Positions 52,388-60,927 of a DNA stretch of 64,000 bases are shown piece after piece (the stretch's first letter is position 1; every line of letters begins with the position of its first letter). The stretch covers positions 1,134,734-1,198,733 of the forward strand of contig NZ_FXXA01000002.1 of NCBI RefSeq assembly GCF_900184265.1. Reading direction: 5' to 3'. Below the pieces are notes generated by a model. The model saw nothing but the letters and a program-made list of their open reading frames with translations. It made no database searches and was not told the DNA's origin. Position numbers and translations under genes: made by a program. The DNA comes from Eggerthella timonensis (GTDB lineage Bacteria; Actinomycetota; Coriobacteriia; Coriobacteriales; Eggerthellaceae).

Positions 52388-55300
52388 GACAGAGGGGCGG
52401 AGTGAGACAGGGGGACGGGGTGAGACGCTCCTGTTTGGAAGAAGCAGAAATGCGCCTTGCCTTTCGACTTCGCCTGGTAGAGCGCTCGATCGGCCCGCTC
52501 GTAGACTGTTTTGAACGCGCTGCCGTCCTGCGGCACCATCGCGATGCCGGTCGAAACCGACAGGTCGATCACCTGGTTGCCCTGCACCGTCGCGTTCCAG
52601 GGGCTCGCGCTCAAATCGGCGATGCGCCTTGCCATGTCCTCGCGTTCCATGTCCTCGCAGTACACGACGAACTCGTCGCCGCCCCAGCGGCAGATGAGGT
52701 CGCCCTTCCTGAAGGCTGCGCGCAAATGCTGCGCCACGCCGGCAAGCACCGTGTCGCCCGACAGGTGGCCGTACGTGTCGTTCACCTGCTTGAAGTCGTC
52801 GAGGTCGATGATGGCGAACGCGCCGCGATAGCCGCGCTCCACGGTGCGTTCCAGGGCGGTCGCCATGCGCAACGAGGCGCTCTGGCGGTTCAGCAGCCCG
52901 GTGAGTGCGTCGTGCTCGGCTTTGTTCTCCAAATCCAGCTCGCGGCGCTTGCGCTCGTCGATGTCGGTGACCGACAGGTAGGCGTAGACGGCGCCGCCCT
53001 CCTCGAGCTGCACCATGCGATAGCTCAGCTCCATCCAGCGCTCGCCGGATTCGTCGGTGCGGCGGTACTCGAGCGAGCTGTAGCGCTCCTCGTCGTCGAA
53101 CCGTCGCAGCATGTCGTCGAAGTCGAGGAAGCGCTCGATGGCCTCCGCGTCCTCGCTCGATCTGAGGTAGGGGCCGATGCGGTCCTCGAGCGTGACGTTC
53201 GACCAGTCTTCCAGCGAGAGCCCGGCCCAGTAGCGCCACGCGCGCCGATCGGCAGAATTGAGGAAGTTCTTCGTGTTCACGTTGACGTACCAGTGATCCA
53301 CCGCCGTGCCCTTGAGAATGTCGAGCAGCCGATTGTCGTTCGCGCGCGCCAGCTTGGCTTGCGAATCCTGCAAGGGATCCTCCAGATAGCCGATGACGCG
53401 CGCGGGCTTTCCGTTGGCGTTGGGCACGATCTCGCGCTCGATGTGCAGCGTCAGCGGCTCGCCCGTGTTCGACCATACTTTGATCGTGCGCGCGGCGGGG
53501 CGGCCCCACATGGCCTCGCGCGACAGGCGGCGCAACACGTTGCTCACGTCGTCGCCCAGGCTGGCGGTGTCCTCTTCGTCGGCGGAGGCGGCCAACAACG
53601 AGGCGATGCCGCTCGACGAGAGGTTCTGGAACGCCAGGCGGTCTGATGCGATGTCGTACACCCATACGTTCAGATCCGACTGCTGGATGATGCGGTGCAG
53701 GATCTCGTCCTCGAGCTCAAGCTCCTGTTCCTGCTCCTTCTGCCCGGTTACGTCGGACAGCGAGGCGAAGAAGATGGTGCGATCCTTCTCGCGGCGCAGG
53801 AAGAACGCGCGCATGCGCATCCACATGAGCTCGCCGTTCAGGCGGTAGCGGCGAAACGTGGCTTCGGCGCCTGTGACGGGGTGCTCGTACGCTTCGGCGA
53901 ACATGGCTCGCACGAGCCCGAGGTCGTCGGGATGCACCTGGCGCGAGATGAGGTGCTGGCGCTCGCGCAGGTCCACGGAATTGCAGCCGGTGACGTGGTA
54001 GTACTCGTTGTTCACCTGCGACAGCTCGAAATGGTCGGCGTACACGTCGTAGATGGCCAGGCCGCCGATCAGGTTGTCCACGGTGGCGCGGCTGATCATG
54101 TCGTCGTGCAGCAGGGCGTTGACGTCGATGAGCTCCATGCTGGGACTCAGCACGCCGCGGTAGTCCACGATGCCGTCCTGCGCCAGCAGCTTCTCGAGCG
54201 CCTCGGTGGACATGGGATGGTGGAAGTAGTACCCCTGCGCGTAGTCGCACCCGATGCCCTGCAGGAAGTCCACCTGCTCCTTCGTCTCGGCGCCTTCGGC
54301 GATGATGCGCAGATCCATGAAACGCGCCATGGATACGATGGCCTCGAGGATGCTCTCGCTGCGCTGCGATTCGTTCTGCCGCGTGAGGAAGCCCATGTCG
54401 ATCTTCAGGATGTCGACGGTGATGTCCTTCAGCATGTTGAGCGAGGAGTAGCCGCTGCCGAAGTCGTCCATGAGGATGGTGAAGCCGAGCTCCTTGAGGC
54501 GCGCCACCGCGTCGGCCATTTTCTGGTCCTCGGCGTACGCGCTCTCGGTGATCTCCAGCTCCAGCAGCTTGTGATCCAGGTCGTACTTCGTCACGAGGCC
54601 TTCCAACGACTCGACGACGTCGATGGCGTACAGGTCGGCCCGCGAGATGTTCACCGACACGGGGATGGGAGTGCCGCCGCGATCGATCCACGAGCGGATG
54701 TGGCGGCACGTCTCGTCCCACACGTACAGGTCGAGGCTTGCGATGAAGTTGTTGCGTTCGAGCACGGGGATGAATGCGCCCGGCATGACGAGGCCGCGCG
54801 CGGGATGCTGCCAGCGCACGAGGGCCTCGAGGCCCACGATGCGCTCGGTGCGCGTGCTGCATTGGGGCTGCCAGTACAGCACGAACTCGCGGTTCGCCAG
54901 CGCCCGCTTCACCTCGAGAAGGATCTTGGCCTCGTTCTCCATCTCCTCGGTCATGCCCGGGTCGTACCAGGCGATGCGCTTGGTGTACGCTCCCTTGACG
55001 GAGTTCATCGCGATCATCGCGTGGTCGCAGGCGGTGACCACCGAAACGTCGGGGCGGTTGATGGCGCACACGCCGAAAGCGGGTTGGAACCCGATGGTGT
55101 CCTCGGAGTCGAACGGCTCTTTCTTCAGCTCCAGCTCCACGCTCTCCTCGGTGAGCAGGCCGCGGGGGAGGATGAGGGTGAAGTCGTCGCCGCCCAGATA
55201 GCCGGCGATGCCGCCCCGGTGCCGGGCGATGGCCTCGATGCGTTCGGCGATGGCGCGCAGGATGGCGTCCCCCGCCTCGCGCCCGTGCCACTCGTTGAAT

Positions 55301-56187
55301 ATCTTGAAGTGCTCGATGTCGATGTACACGGCGTCGTAGGCGGTTTCGGGCGTGCCGTTCACGAGCCGCTCGGCCTTATCGTAGAACGTGGTGGCGTTGT
55401 ACAGGCCGGTCAGCTGATCGCGCTCGCGCAGCAGCTGGATCTGGGAGCGCTCGGCCTGCGACGTGCGGCGCCGCACCTCGTCTTCGGCATCGGCGATGAA
55501 GCACATCACCACGCGCTCGCCGTTGCCGCCGCGCTTGACGGACACCGCGGTCATGGCCGCCCAGTTCCATCCTCCCGATACGAGGCGCTTGCGGAACTCG
55601 CCGCGCAGTGCGCCGCCTGCGCCTTCGATGCGATCGAGCAGCGTGTCGAAGTCCCAGAACGCGGCGAAGCGATCGCGGTCCTCGGGATGGATCATGTGAT
55701 CGCGCACGTCGGGGAACATGGTGCCGAGACGCCCCTCGACCGCCGGGATCACGAACTTGCCGGGTTCGTGGTAGAGCACCTTGTACGCGTCGTCGGTGAG
55801 GTTGAGTTCGAACAGCTCGTCGTAAGAGGACGGCTCGCTCAGCGAGCTGAACAGGCCGCGGCTGTGCTCATCGACGGGATGGCCCGAGAACAGCACGCAG
55901 GGGCCTTCGTCGAACCAATCCAGCTCGAGGCAGGTGAGCTCGTACCACCGGCCCACGCGCGCGCTGTAGATGACGCTTTGCGTGGCATGCTCGTCGGAAT
56001 CGGGATTCCAGGGACAGTCCTTGCAGGGCTCGGTCTGCCCACGGAAGCATTCGTAGCACAGCTCGCCGACCCGGCCTCCGGGGAACACGCGCCGCGCAGC
56101 GTGGTCGAGGTAGACGACGCGGTACGAGCGGTTGATAACGTATGTGTGGCCCTGCGTTGAGACGCTCTTTTGTCGGCTGCCCGGCAT
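52351..56187 (-). CDS. Multidomain c-di-GMP protein: PAS-GGDEF-EAL-PAS-GGDEF
   Basis: 1278 residues from ATG 56187 with AGGAGA upstream. An N-terminal PAS-like domain holds a Cys cluster (Cys44, Cys47, Cys55, Cys58). The first GGDEF domain (about 255-410) has GGDDF at 332-336; the EAL domain (about 415-670) has EAL at 454-456 and the expected downstream residues (NISR, DDFGSG, EGAE). One or two PAS domains follow (about 700-1080), then a second GGDEF domain with an intact GGDEF near the C terminus. Both synthesis and breakdown of c-di-GMP are possible. The last 25-30 residues (ASHPVPLSHSAPLSHTPRP...) are encoded by a repeat fragment and by the antisense of dmsC, so the native C terminus has been replaced. 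Confidence 0.92.
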   Translation of the reverse strand: MPGSRQKSVSTQGHTYVINRSYRVVYLDHAARRVFPGGRVGELCYECFRGQTEPCKDCPWNPDSDEHATQSVIYSARVGRWYELTCLELDWFDEGPCVLFSGHPVDEHSRGLFSSLSEPSSYDELFELNLTDDAYKVLYHEPGKFVIPAVEGRLGTMFPDVRDHMIHPEDRDRFAAFWDFDTLLDRIEGAGGALRGEFRKRLVSGGWNWAAMTAVSVKRGGNGERVVMCFIADAEDEVRRRTSQAERSQIQLLRERDQLTGLYNATTFYDKAERLVNGTPETAYDAVYIDIEHFKIFNEWHGREAGDAILRAIAERIEAIARHRGGIAGYLGGDDFTLILPRGLLTEESVELELKKEPFDSEDTIGFQPAFGVCAINRPDVSVVTACDHAMIAMNSVKGAYTKRIAWYDPGMTEEMENEAKILLEVKRALANREFVLYWQPQCSTRTERIVGLEALVRWQHPARGLVMPGAFIPVLERNNFIASLDLYVWDETCRHIRSWIDRGGTPIPVSVNISRADLYAIDVVESLEGLVTKYDLDHKLLELEITESAYAEDQKMADAVARLKELGFTILMDDFGSGYSSLNMLKDITVDILKIDMGFLTRQNESQRSESILEAIVSMARFMDLRIIAEGAETKEQVDFLQGIGCDYAQGYYFHHPMSTEALEKLLAQDGIVDYRGVLSPSMELIDVNALLHDDMISRATVDNLIGGLAIYDVYADHFELSQVNNEYYHVTGCNSVDLRERQHLISRQVHPDDLGLVRAMFAEAYEHPVTGAEATFRRYRLNGELMWMRMRAFFLRREKDRTIFFASLSDVTGQKEQEQELELEDEILHRIIQQSDLNVWVYDIASDRLAFQNLSSSGIASLLAASADEEDTASLGDDVSNVLRRLSREAMWGRPAARTIKVWSNTGEPLTLHIEREIVPNANGKPARVIGYLEDPLQDSQAKLARANDNRLLDILKGTAVDHWYVNVNTKNFLNSADRRAWRYWAGLSLEDWSNVTLEDRIGPYLRSSEDAEAIERFLDFDDMLRRFDDEERYSSLEYRRTDESGERWMELSYRMVQLEEGGAVYAYLSVTDIDERKRRELDLENKAEHDALTGLLNRQSASLRMATALERTVERGYRGAFAIIDLDDFKQVNDTYGHLSGDTVLAGVAQHLRAAFRKGDLICRWGGDEFVVYCEDMEREDMARRIADLSASPWNATVQGNQVIDLSVSTGIAMVPQDGSAFKTVYERADRALYQAKSKGKAHFCFFQTGASHPVPLSHSAPLSHTPRPAVMCIM
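52386..52427. repeat. Fragment of the GTGAGACAGAGG palindrome family (copy 3)
   Basis: Three tandem degenerate units (GTGAGACAGAGGGGCGGA, GTGAGACAGGGGGACGGG, GTGAGACGC) without the palindromic core. It again lies at a tail-to-tail junction, here inside the end of the GGDEF gene. Confidence 0.85.
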
Positions 56188-56308
56188 CGGATCTCCTGTC
56201 CTCAAGCCCTTTGATCCATTGTAGGACTTCGGCGACGGGTTGGGGCCCGGCAAACGGAAAATGATGAGGTCGGTCGCCCTGTTATGCCGGGCGCAGAACG
56301 AAGCGTCG

Positions 56309-57601
56309 CTAATGCATGCTGGCCATGATCATGCGCGACACGGTGCGCTTCGCATGCTCGAGGCCTTCGAGCAGCCGATCCACGTCCTCGTCGGTGTTGT
56401 ACAGCGCCAGGCTGGCGCGGCAGGTGGAGCGCTCTCCCAGGAAGCGCACGAGCGGTTCGGCGCAGTGGGCTCCGGCGCGGATGGCGATGTTGTCGCGGGC
56501 GAGCGCGGCGGCCACGTCGTTCGCGTCGATGCCGCTCACGTTGAACGACGCCACGGCGCAGCGGCCCACCTCGTCGTTCGGGCCGCACGGACCGGTTCCG
56601 AGCGCGGGGGCGCCGTGCACGCGCACGGCCGGCAGCGCTGCCAAGCCGTTCAGCAAGCGCTCGAGGAGGTGGCGTTCGTGCGCGCGCACGGCATCGTATC
56701 CCACGCCCAACATGAACTGCATGGCTTCGGCCAGACCGACGGCGCCGGCGATGTTGGGCGTGCCGGCCTCGAAGCGCGCTGGCGCGTCGGCGAACGTGGC
56801 GGACTGCTCGAACACGCTGTCGATCATGCCCCCGCCGCGAAGCAGGGGAGCCATCTGGGACAGCAGCGCGCGGCGGCCGTACAGCACGCCGATGCCCTGC
56901 GGCCCGAACATCTTGTGGCCCGAGAACGCCAGGAAGTCGGCGCCGAGCGCCTGCACGTCGACCGGCAGGTGGGCGACGCTCTGCGCGCAGTCGGCCACGA
57001 GCACGCCGCCGTGCGCGTGCACCGCGTCGGCGATGCGCCGCACGGGCAGCACGCTTCCCAGCACGTTAGAGACATGGGCCACGGTGGCGATCTTCGTGCG
57101 CGGGCCGATCTTGGCGTCGATCTCCTCGTCGGGGACCATGCCCTGCTCGTCGAGCAATAGGTACACGAGCTTCGCGCCCTTGATCTGGGCAACCTGCTGC
57201 CAAGGCAGCAGGTTGCTGTGGTGCTCGGCCATGGTGAGCGCCACCTCGTCGCCGGGCTCCAGGTGCGCCATCCCCCAGGAGTACGCAACCAGGTTGAGCC
57301 CCGCCGTGGCGCCCGAGGTGAACACGATCTCGTCGGCATCCGCGCCGATGAAGCGCGCCGCCGTGCGCCGCGCCCTCTCGTACCGCTTCGTCGACGTCAG
57401 GGCCAGCGGGTACGCCCCGCGATCGGCGTTCGCATTCTCGCAACGGTAGTAGCGCTCGAGGGACGACAGCACGCACGTGGGCTTCTGCGTCGTAGCCGCA
57501 TTGTCGAGATAGGCGAGGGGTTTGTCCTCGAGCCTGCCGGCCGCGATGAGCGGGAACTGCGCGCCCATCGCGGCTGCGTCGAAGGTGTTCGAAGGGCTCA
57601 C
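56309..57601 (-). CDS. SufS/CsdA-type cysteine desulfurase
   Basis: 430 residues, PLP-dependent. YLDNAATTQKP near the N terminus, AEHHSNLLPW (His that stacks on PLP), FSGHKMFGPQGIGVLYG with the Schiff-base Lys, and RAGAHCAEPL with the catalytic Cys identify a SufS-type (group II) enzyme. It releases sulfur from cysteine for clusters or cofactors. Start GTG lies 12 bp after the AOR stop, so it is the last gene of the AOR operon; supply of sulfur to that enzyme's cofactor or clusters is a reasonable inference. No other suf genes are nearby. Confidence 0.92.
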   Translation of the reverse strand: MSPSNTFDAAAMGAQFPLIAAGRLEDKPLAYLDNAATTQKPTCVLSSLERYYRCENANADRGAYPLALTSTKRYERARRTAARFIGADADEIVFTSGATAGLNLVAYSWGMAHLEPGDEVALTMAEHHSNLLPWQQVAQIKGAKLVYLLLDEQGMVPDEEIDAKIGPRTKIATVAHVSNVLGSVLPVRRIADAVHAHGGVLVADCAQSVAHLPVDVQALGADFLAFSGHKMFGPQGIGVLYGRRALLSQMAPLLRGGGMIDSVFEQSATFADAPARFEAGTPNIAGAVGLAEAMQFMLGVGYDAVRAHERHLLERLLNGLAALPAVRVHGAPALGTGPCGPNDEVGRCAVASFNVSGIDANDVAAALARDNIAIRAGAHCAEPLVRFLGERSTCRASLALYNTDEDVDRLLEGLEHAKRTVSRMIMASMH

Positions 57602-57613
57602 CTTGGCATCCGA

Positions 57614-59668
57614 TCAGCCCAGCTTGCCGACGGCGTCCAAGGCCTGCGCGACGTCGGACAAACCGAAGCCCTCGAGCTCGCTCTTCATCGGATAGCCCTT
57701 CTCGTTCCACCCTTCGAGCGCGTACAAGCGCGTCTTGGCGTCCTCGAACTTGTCGCGGTCGAGCTTGCGGCCGAGGCACGTCGACCAGTGCCAGGCGCCG
57801 TCCTCGTACGCGGGCAGTCCGTAGGGCGTGTCGGTGACCTGCTCGTACACGTATTCGGCGAACTGCTCGGCTTCGCGCTCGCGGCCTTGCAGCACCCAGA
57901 TCGCCCGGTCGATCATGTAGAACTTGCGGCCGTGCTCGAGGCTTTCCTCGTAGGACAGGTCGCGTCCGGTAACCGCCTTGAACATGGCCACCTCGACGTC
58001 GGGCGACATGCCCGCGAAGTCGTCGGGGTTCCAGTTCGCGAAGTTGATGAAGTTCGGCCACATCCAGTCGCACAGGCCCGTCGAGTTCGACCAGAAGCGC
58101 GAGTAGTGGCGCAGCCACGAGCACGCCTTGAGCTTCGGATCGGCGTAGATGCCCTCGGCGCTGTAGTTGTAGCACATCGGGTCGTTCAGGCCGTTCGCCT
58201 TCACGATCTGGTTGACCAGCTCCTCGGCGCTCCACGGCGGCGTTTCCCCGATGAGCATCGGCATGGTGCCGGCGTGGTGCAGCGGCCAGTTGATGCCGTG
58301 CTCCAGCACGTCGCGCTCGCCCAGGATGGAGCCGTAGCTCCACTCGACCTCGAGGCGCGGGTCGTAGTGCTCGGCATAGCCCCAGTTCGGACGCTTCAAA
58401 ATGCTTGCGGAGTCCTCTTCCCAGCGGCCCCAGCGCTCGGCCGCGCGCGATAGGCCTTCTGCCAGGTCGTCGCCGATCTCCTCGCGGTTGGCCATGCGAT
58501 GCAGCAGGGTGTCGATGAAATCGAACTTGTTGTACTGCTCGAAGGGCAGGTCGGTGTCGATTTCCTTCCCCTTGCCCATGACTCCCATCTTGTAGAGGTT
58601 GTACAGATAGGTGGGCATGTCGGCTTCGTAGCCGTTGATGCCCAACTGGTTCAGCAGCGACGTGGTCTTGCGTCGGTCGAGGTCCTTGCCGCTGGCCGTG
58701 TAGTAGTAGCCCGCCGTGCACAGCATGCCCGAGTTGCCCTCGTGGTCGGCGTACGTGTTGCGGCAGTTGCGGAAGCAGCCCTGACAGCCGTCGGGGCGCG
58801 ACGCCACGTTGGGGTCGTTGCCGTAGGGGTTGTGGACGAACGTGTTGTAGTAGCCGATGCCCTTGTCGGGCGCTTGGTACTTCGGGTTGTCCACGTTGTA
58901 GCCGAGCTTCTCCTGCACTTCCAGGCGAATGCTCATGAGCGCGCCCGGGTCGGCGATGGCAACTGAATTGGTTCCGAGGAATCCAATCGCCTTGAGGTTC
59001 TTCGACCCCCATACGCCGCCGAAGCCGCTTTGGCCGGAGGCGTGCGCCGCGTCGTGCTGCACGGTGCCGATGCGCGCGAGATTCTCGCCCGCCGGGCCTA
59101 TGGCCATCACGGCGGGACGGTTGGCCGAGCGCCCGCCGTCGCGGCTCTTGGTGAGTTCGAACCAGTCGCCGGTGGGGGTGTTGTGCGTGATGTCGTCCCA
59201 GATGGCGGTTTGGGTCTCCCAGGTGTCCTTGCCCCAGAGGCTCTCGGCGCTCTTGATCTCGGCGGCGCCGTTCACCACGCTCACCCACACGGGCTTCTCG
59301 GCCTTGCCCTGCACGACGACGGCGTCGAACCCAGCCGCCTTCATCATGCCGCCCACGCGACCTCCCATGCTCGACCGGGAATACCATTCGGGATTCGAGT
59401 ACGATCCGATGCCCGTCATCTCGATGCGGCCGGCGCCGGCGGGTGCCAAGGTGCCGGCGAACACGTTCGATGCGATGACGATCACGTTTTTCGGATCGAA
59501 CGCCTCCACGGTCTTGTCGGTGCAGTAGTCCCAGAACAGCTTCGAAGCGAGCCCGTGGCCGCCGATCCACTCTTCGAGGTACGGCGCGCTGTCGATGATC
59601 TCGCTTGATTCGGTCGTTAGATCGAGCACGAGGATCTTCCCCGCGTATCCGAACAAGGTGTCGCCCAT
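57614..59668 (-). CDS. Aldehyde:ferredoxin-oxidoreductase-family enzyme (tungsten/molybdopterin)
   Basis: 684 residues from ATG 59668 with GGAGAAA upstream. The AOR N-terminal domain is clear (GYAGKILVLDLT, NVFAGTLAPAGAGRIEMTGIGSYSNPEWYSRSSMGG), and GCQGCFRNCRNTY with a later Cys binds the [4Fe-4S] cluster beside the bis-pterin cofactor. It has no signal peptide. The operon (cytochrome b, small protein, Tat-type ferredoxin, AOR) recalls the E. coli ydh operon encoding YdhV. Substrate unknown; it may work as an aldehyde oxidase or in reverse. Confidence 0.92.
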   Translation of the reverse strand: MGDTLFGYAGKILVLDLTTESSEIIDSAPYLEEWIGGHGLASKLFWDYCTDKTVEAFDPKNVIVIASNVFAGTLAPAGAGRIEMTGIGSYSNPEWYSRSSMGGRVGGMMKAAGFDAVVVQGKAEKPVWVSVVNGAAEIKSAESLWGKDTWETQTAIWDDITHNTPTGDWFELTKSRDGGRSANRPAVMAIGPAGENLARIGTVQHDAAHASGQSGFGGVWGSKNLKAIGFLGTNSVAIADPGALMSIRLEVQEKLGYNVDNPKYQAPDKGIGYYNTFVHNPYGNDPNVASRPDGCQGCFRNCRNTYADHEGNSGMLCTAGYYYTASGKDLDRRKTTSLLNQLGINGYEADMPTYLYNLYKMGVMGKGKEIDTDLPFEQYNKFDFIDTLLHRMANREEIGDDLAEGLSRAAERWGRWEEDSASILKRPNWGYAEHYDPRLEVEWSYGSILGERDVLEHGINWPLHHAGTMPMLIGETPPWSAEELVNQIVKANGLNDPMCYNYSAEGIYADPKLKACSWLRHYSRFWSNSTGLCDWMWPNFINFANWNPDDFAGMSPDVEVAMFKAVTGRDLSYEESLEHGRKFYMIDRAIWVLQGREREAEQFAEYVYEQVTDTPYGLPAYEDGAWHWSTCLGRKLDRDKFEDAKTRLYALEGWNEKGYPMKSELEGFGLSDVAQALDAVGKLG

Positions 59669-59699
59669 TTCCGTTTCTCCTATCTTGCGCCGTTTCGCG

Positions 59700-60476
59700 C
59701 TACGCGATCTTCGCCGATGAGTCGTCCGTCTTCTTCGCCTGGAACTTGGCCGGGTTGCGGATTGCCGGCGGCACGGCTCCGGCATCGTCGATGGGGAAGT
59801 GCAGCGCGTCCCAGTTGTTGTTCCTGAGGTTGACCTCGTAGCCTTCGTCGGTTTGGACCGGCAGCTCGTTGACCAGGGTGATCGCCTTCATCGGGCAGAC
59901 GCAAACGCATGCCTGGTCGCCGCGCGGGCCGCCTTCGCGATCCCAGAACGGCGTGTTCTTGCACAGGTCGCACTTCTGCGCGTGCTTCTCCTCGAAGTTC
60001 CACTGCACGCGCGAGGGGGTGAAGGGGCAGCCCTCGACGCAGCGTTCGCACCCGATGCACTTGCCTTCGTCCACCATGCGCACGTGGGTTTCGGGATCCA
60101 CGTGCATGGCGCCCACGGGGCACGCTTCGACGCACGAGGGGTAGGGGCACTGGCGGCACTGGTGCTGGGCGATGTCGATGGGGAAGTTCGTCAGCGCGTT
60201 CTTGGCGATCTGGATGCGCGAGAGCGCCAGGTTCTCCTTGCCGTTGTGCACGAGCGAGCAGGCGAGCATGCAGCTTTCGCAGCCTGCGCATTTCTTGGTG
60301 TCCACCAGCAGGTAGCCGTCGGATGCCTCGATGGCGTACACGTCGTCGGGCAGGGCGATGGCCATGATCCCGCCGCCCAGGATGGCGCCGACTCCCAACC
60401 CTCCGATGCCGGCGAGGAACTGGCGACGGGTCAGGCCTTCCTTGGCCTGCGCCGTGGTCTCGTCTTGGTTCGTCAT
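59700..60476 (-). CDS. Tat-targeted four-cluster ferredoxin partner of the AOR enzyme
   Basis: 258 residues. LTRRQFLAGIGGLGVGAILGG (15-35) is a Tat signal. Cluster motifs: CAGCESCMLAC, CRQCPYPSCVEAC, CIGCERCVEGC and CDLC...CVCVC. The catalytic AOR subunit has no signal, so either the ferredoxin acts alone outside, or the AOR protein is carried out bound to it, the reverse of the usual arrangement where the catalytic subunit bears the signal. It starts within the overlapping end of the 149-residue gene (ATGA). Confidence 0.9.
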   Translation of the reverse strand: MTNQDETTAQAKEGLTRRQFLAGIGGLGVGAILGGGIMAIALPDDVYAIEASDGYLLVDTKKCAGCESCMLACSLVHNGKENLALSRIQIAKNALTNFPIDIAQHQCRQCPYPSCVEACPVGAMHVDPETHVRMVDEGKCIGCERCVEGCPFTPSRVQWNFEEKHAQKCDLCKNTPFWDREGGPRGDQACVCVCPMKAITLVNELPVQTDEGYEVNLRNNNWDALHFPIDDAGAVPPAIRNPAKFQAKKTDDSSAKIA

Positions 60477-60922
60477 TGGTCGTTCTCCTCACTCTCGTCT
60501 TCGCGGAAGTAGGGCGCGTAGTGCGCCATGCGCAGGCTCATCACCTGGCGCAGCGTCTCAAGCTTGTCGTTGTACGCCTCTCGTTCTGCCAGCTTGGCTT
60601 CCAGCACGTCGGCGAACGCCCTGTCGCCGATCGTCTCGCGCACCCAGCGCACGAAGGCGTCGAGGTTGACCCACAGAAGCGAGCTGTTCGACCTCAGCGA
60701 CAGGCCCGAGGAGCTGCCGTCCAGCAAGAGCACGGCGGCCTGCTCGAGGCTGTACACGTACGTCTCGGTGTTGCCGCGCGCCGATGCCATGCGCGTGCAC
60801 ACGAACCGCTCGTTCCATCCGAGGTCGCGCAGCGCGTGAGCGGCCTCTTCCGGCGTGGGCGGGGCGAACAGGCGGTCGGCCTCGGGGGTTTCGACGATGC
60901 GCTCGTCATCGTGCTCGTCCAT
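60473..60922 (-). CDS. 149-residue protein in the AOR operon, unknown function
   Basis: Start ATG 60922 is 8 bases after AAGGAGGTG; the frame is open upstream but that overlaps the cytochrome gene. Highly charged, helical, no transmembrane segment or Cys motifs. Two patches, EEAAHALRDLGWNERFVCTR and LLWVNLDAFVRWVRETIGD, look structured. It lies between the cytochrome b and ferredoxin genes, and could be an assembly factor by position, in the way TorD proteins accompany molybdoenzymes. Not recognised as any family. Confidence 0.75.
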   Translation of the reverse strand: MDEHDDERIVETPEADRLFAPPTPEEAAHALRDLGWNERFVCTRMASARGNTETYVYSLEQAAVLLLDGSSSGLSLRSNSSLLWVNLDAFVRWVRETIGDRAFADVLEAKLAEREAYNDKLETLRQVMSLRMAHYAPYFREDESEENDQ

Positions 60923-60927
60923 GCCGG

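Noticed and set aside
53695-56160. An 821-codon plus-strand open frame opposite the GGDEF/EAL gene
   Set aside because: His/Val/Gly/Ala-rich shadow with no recognisable domain; the minus strand has intact GGDEF and EAL motifs.
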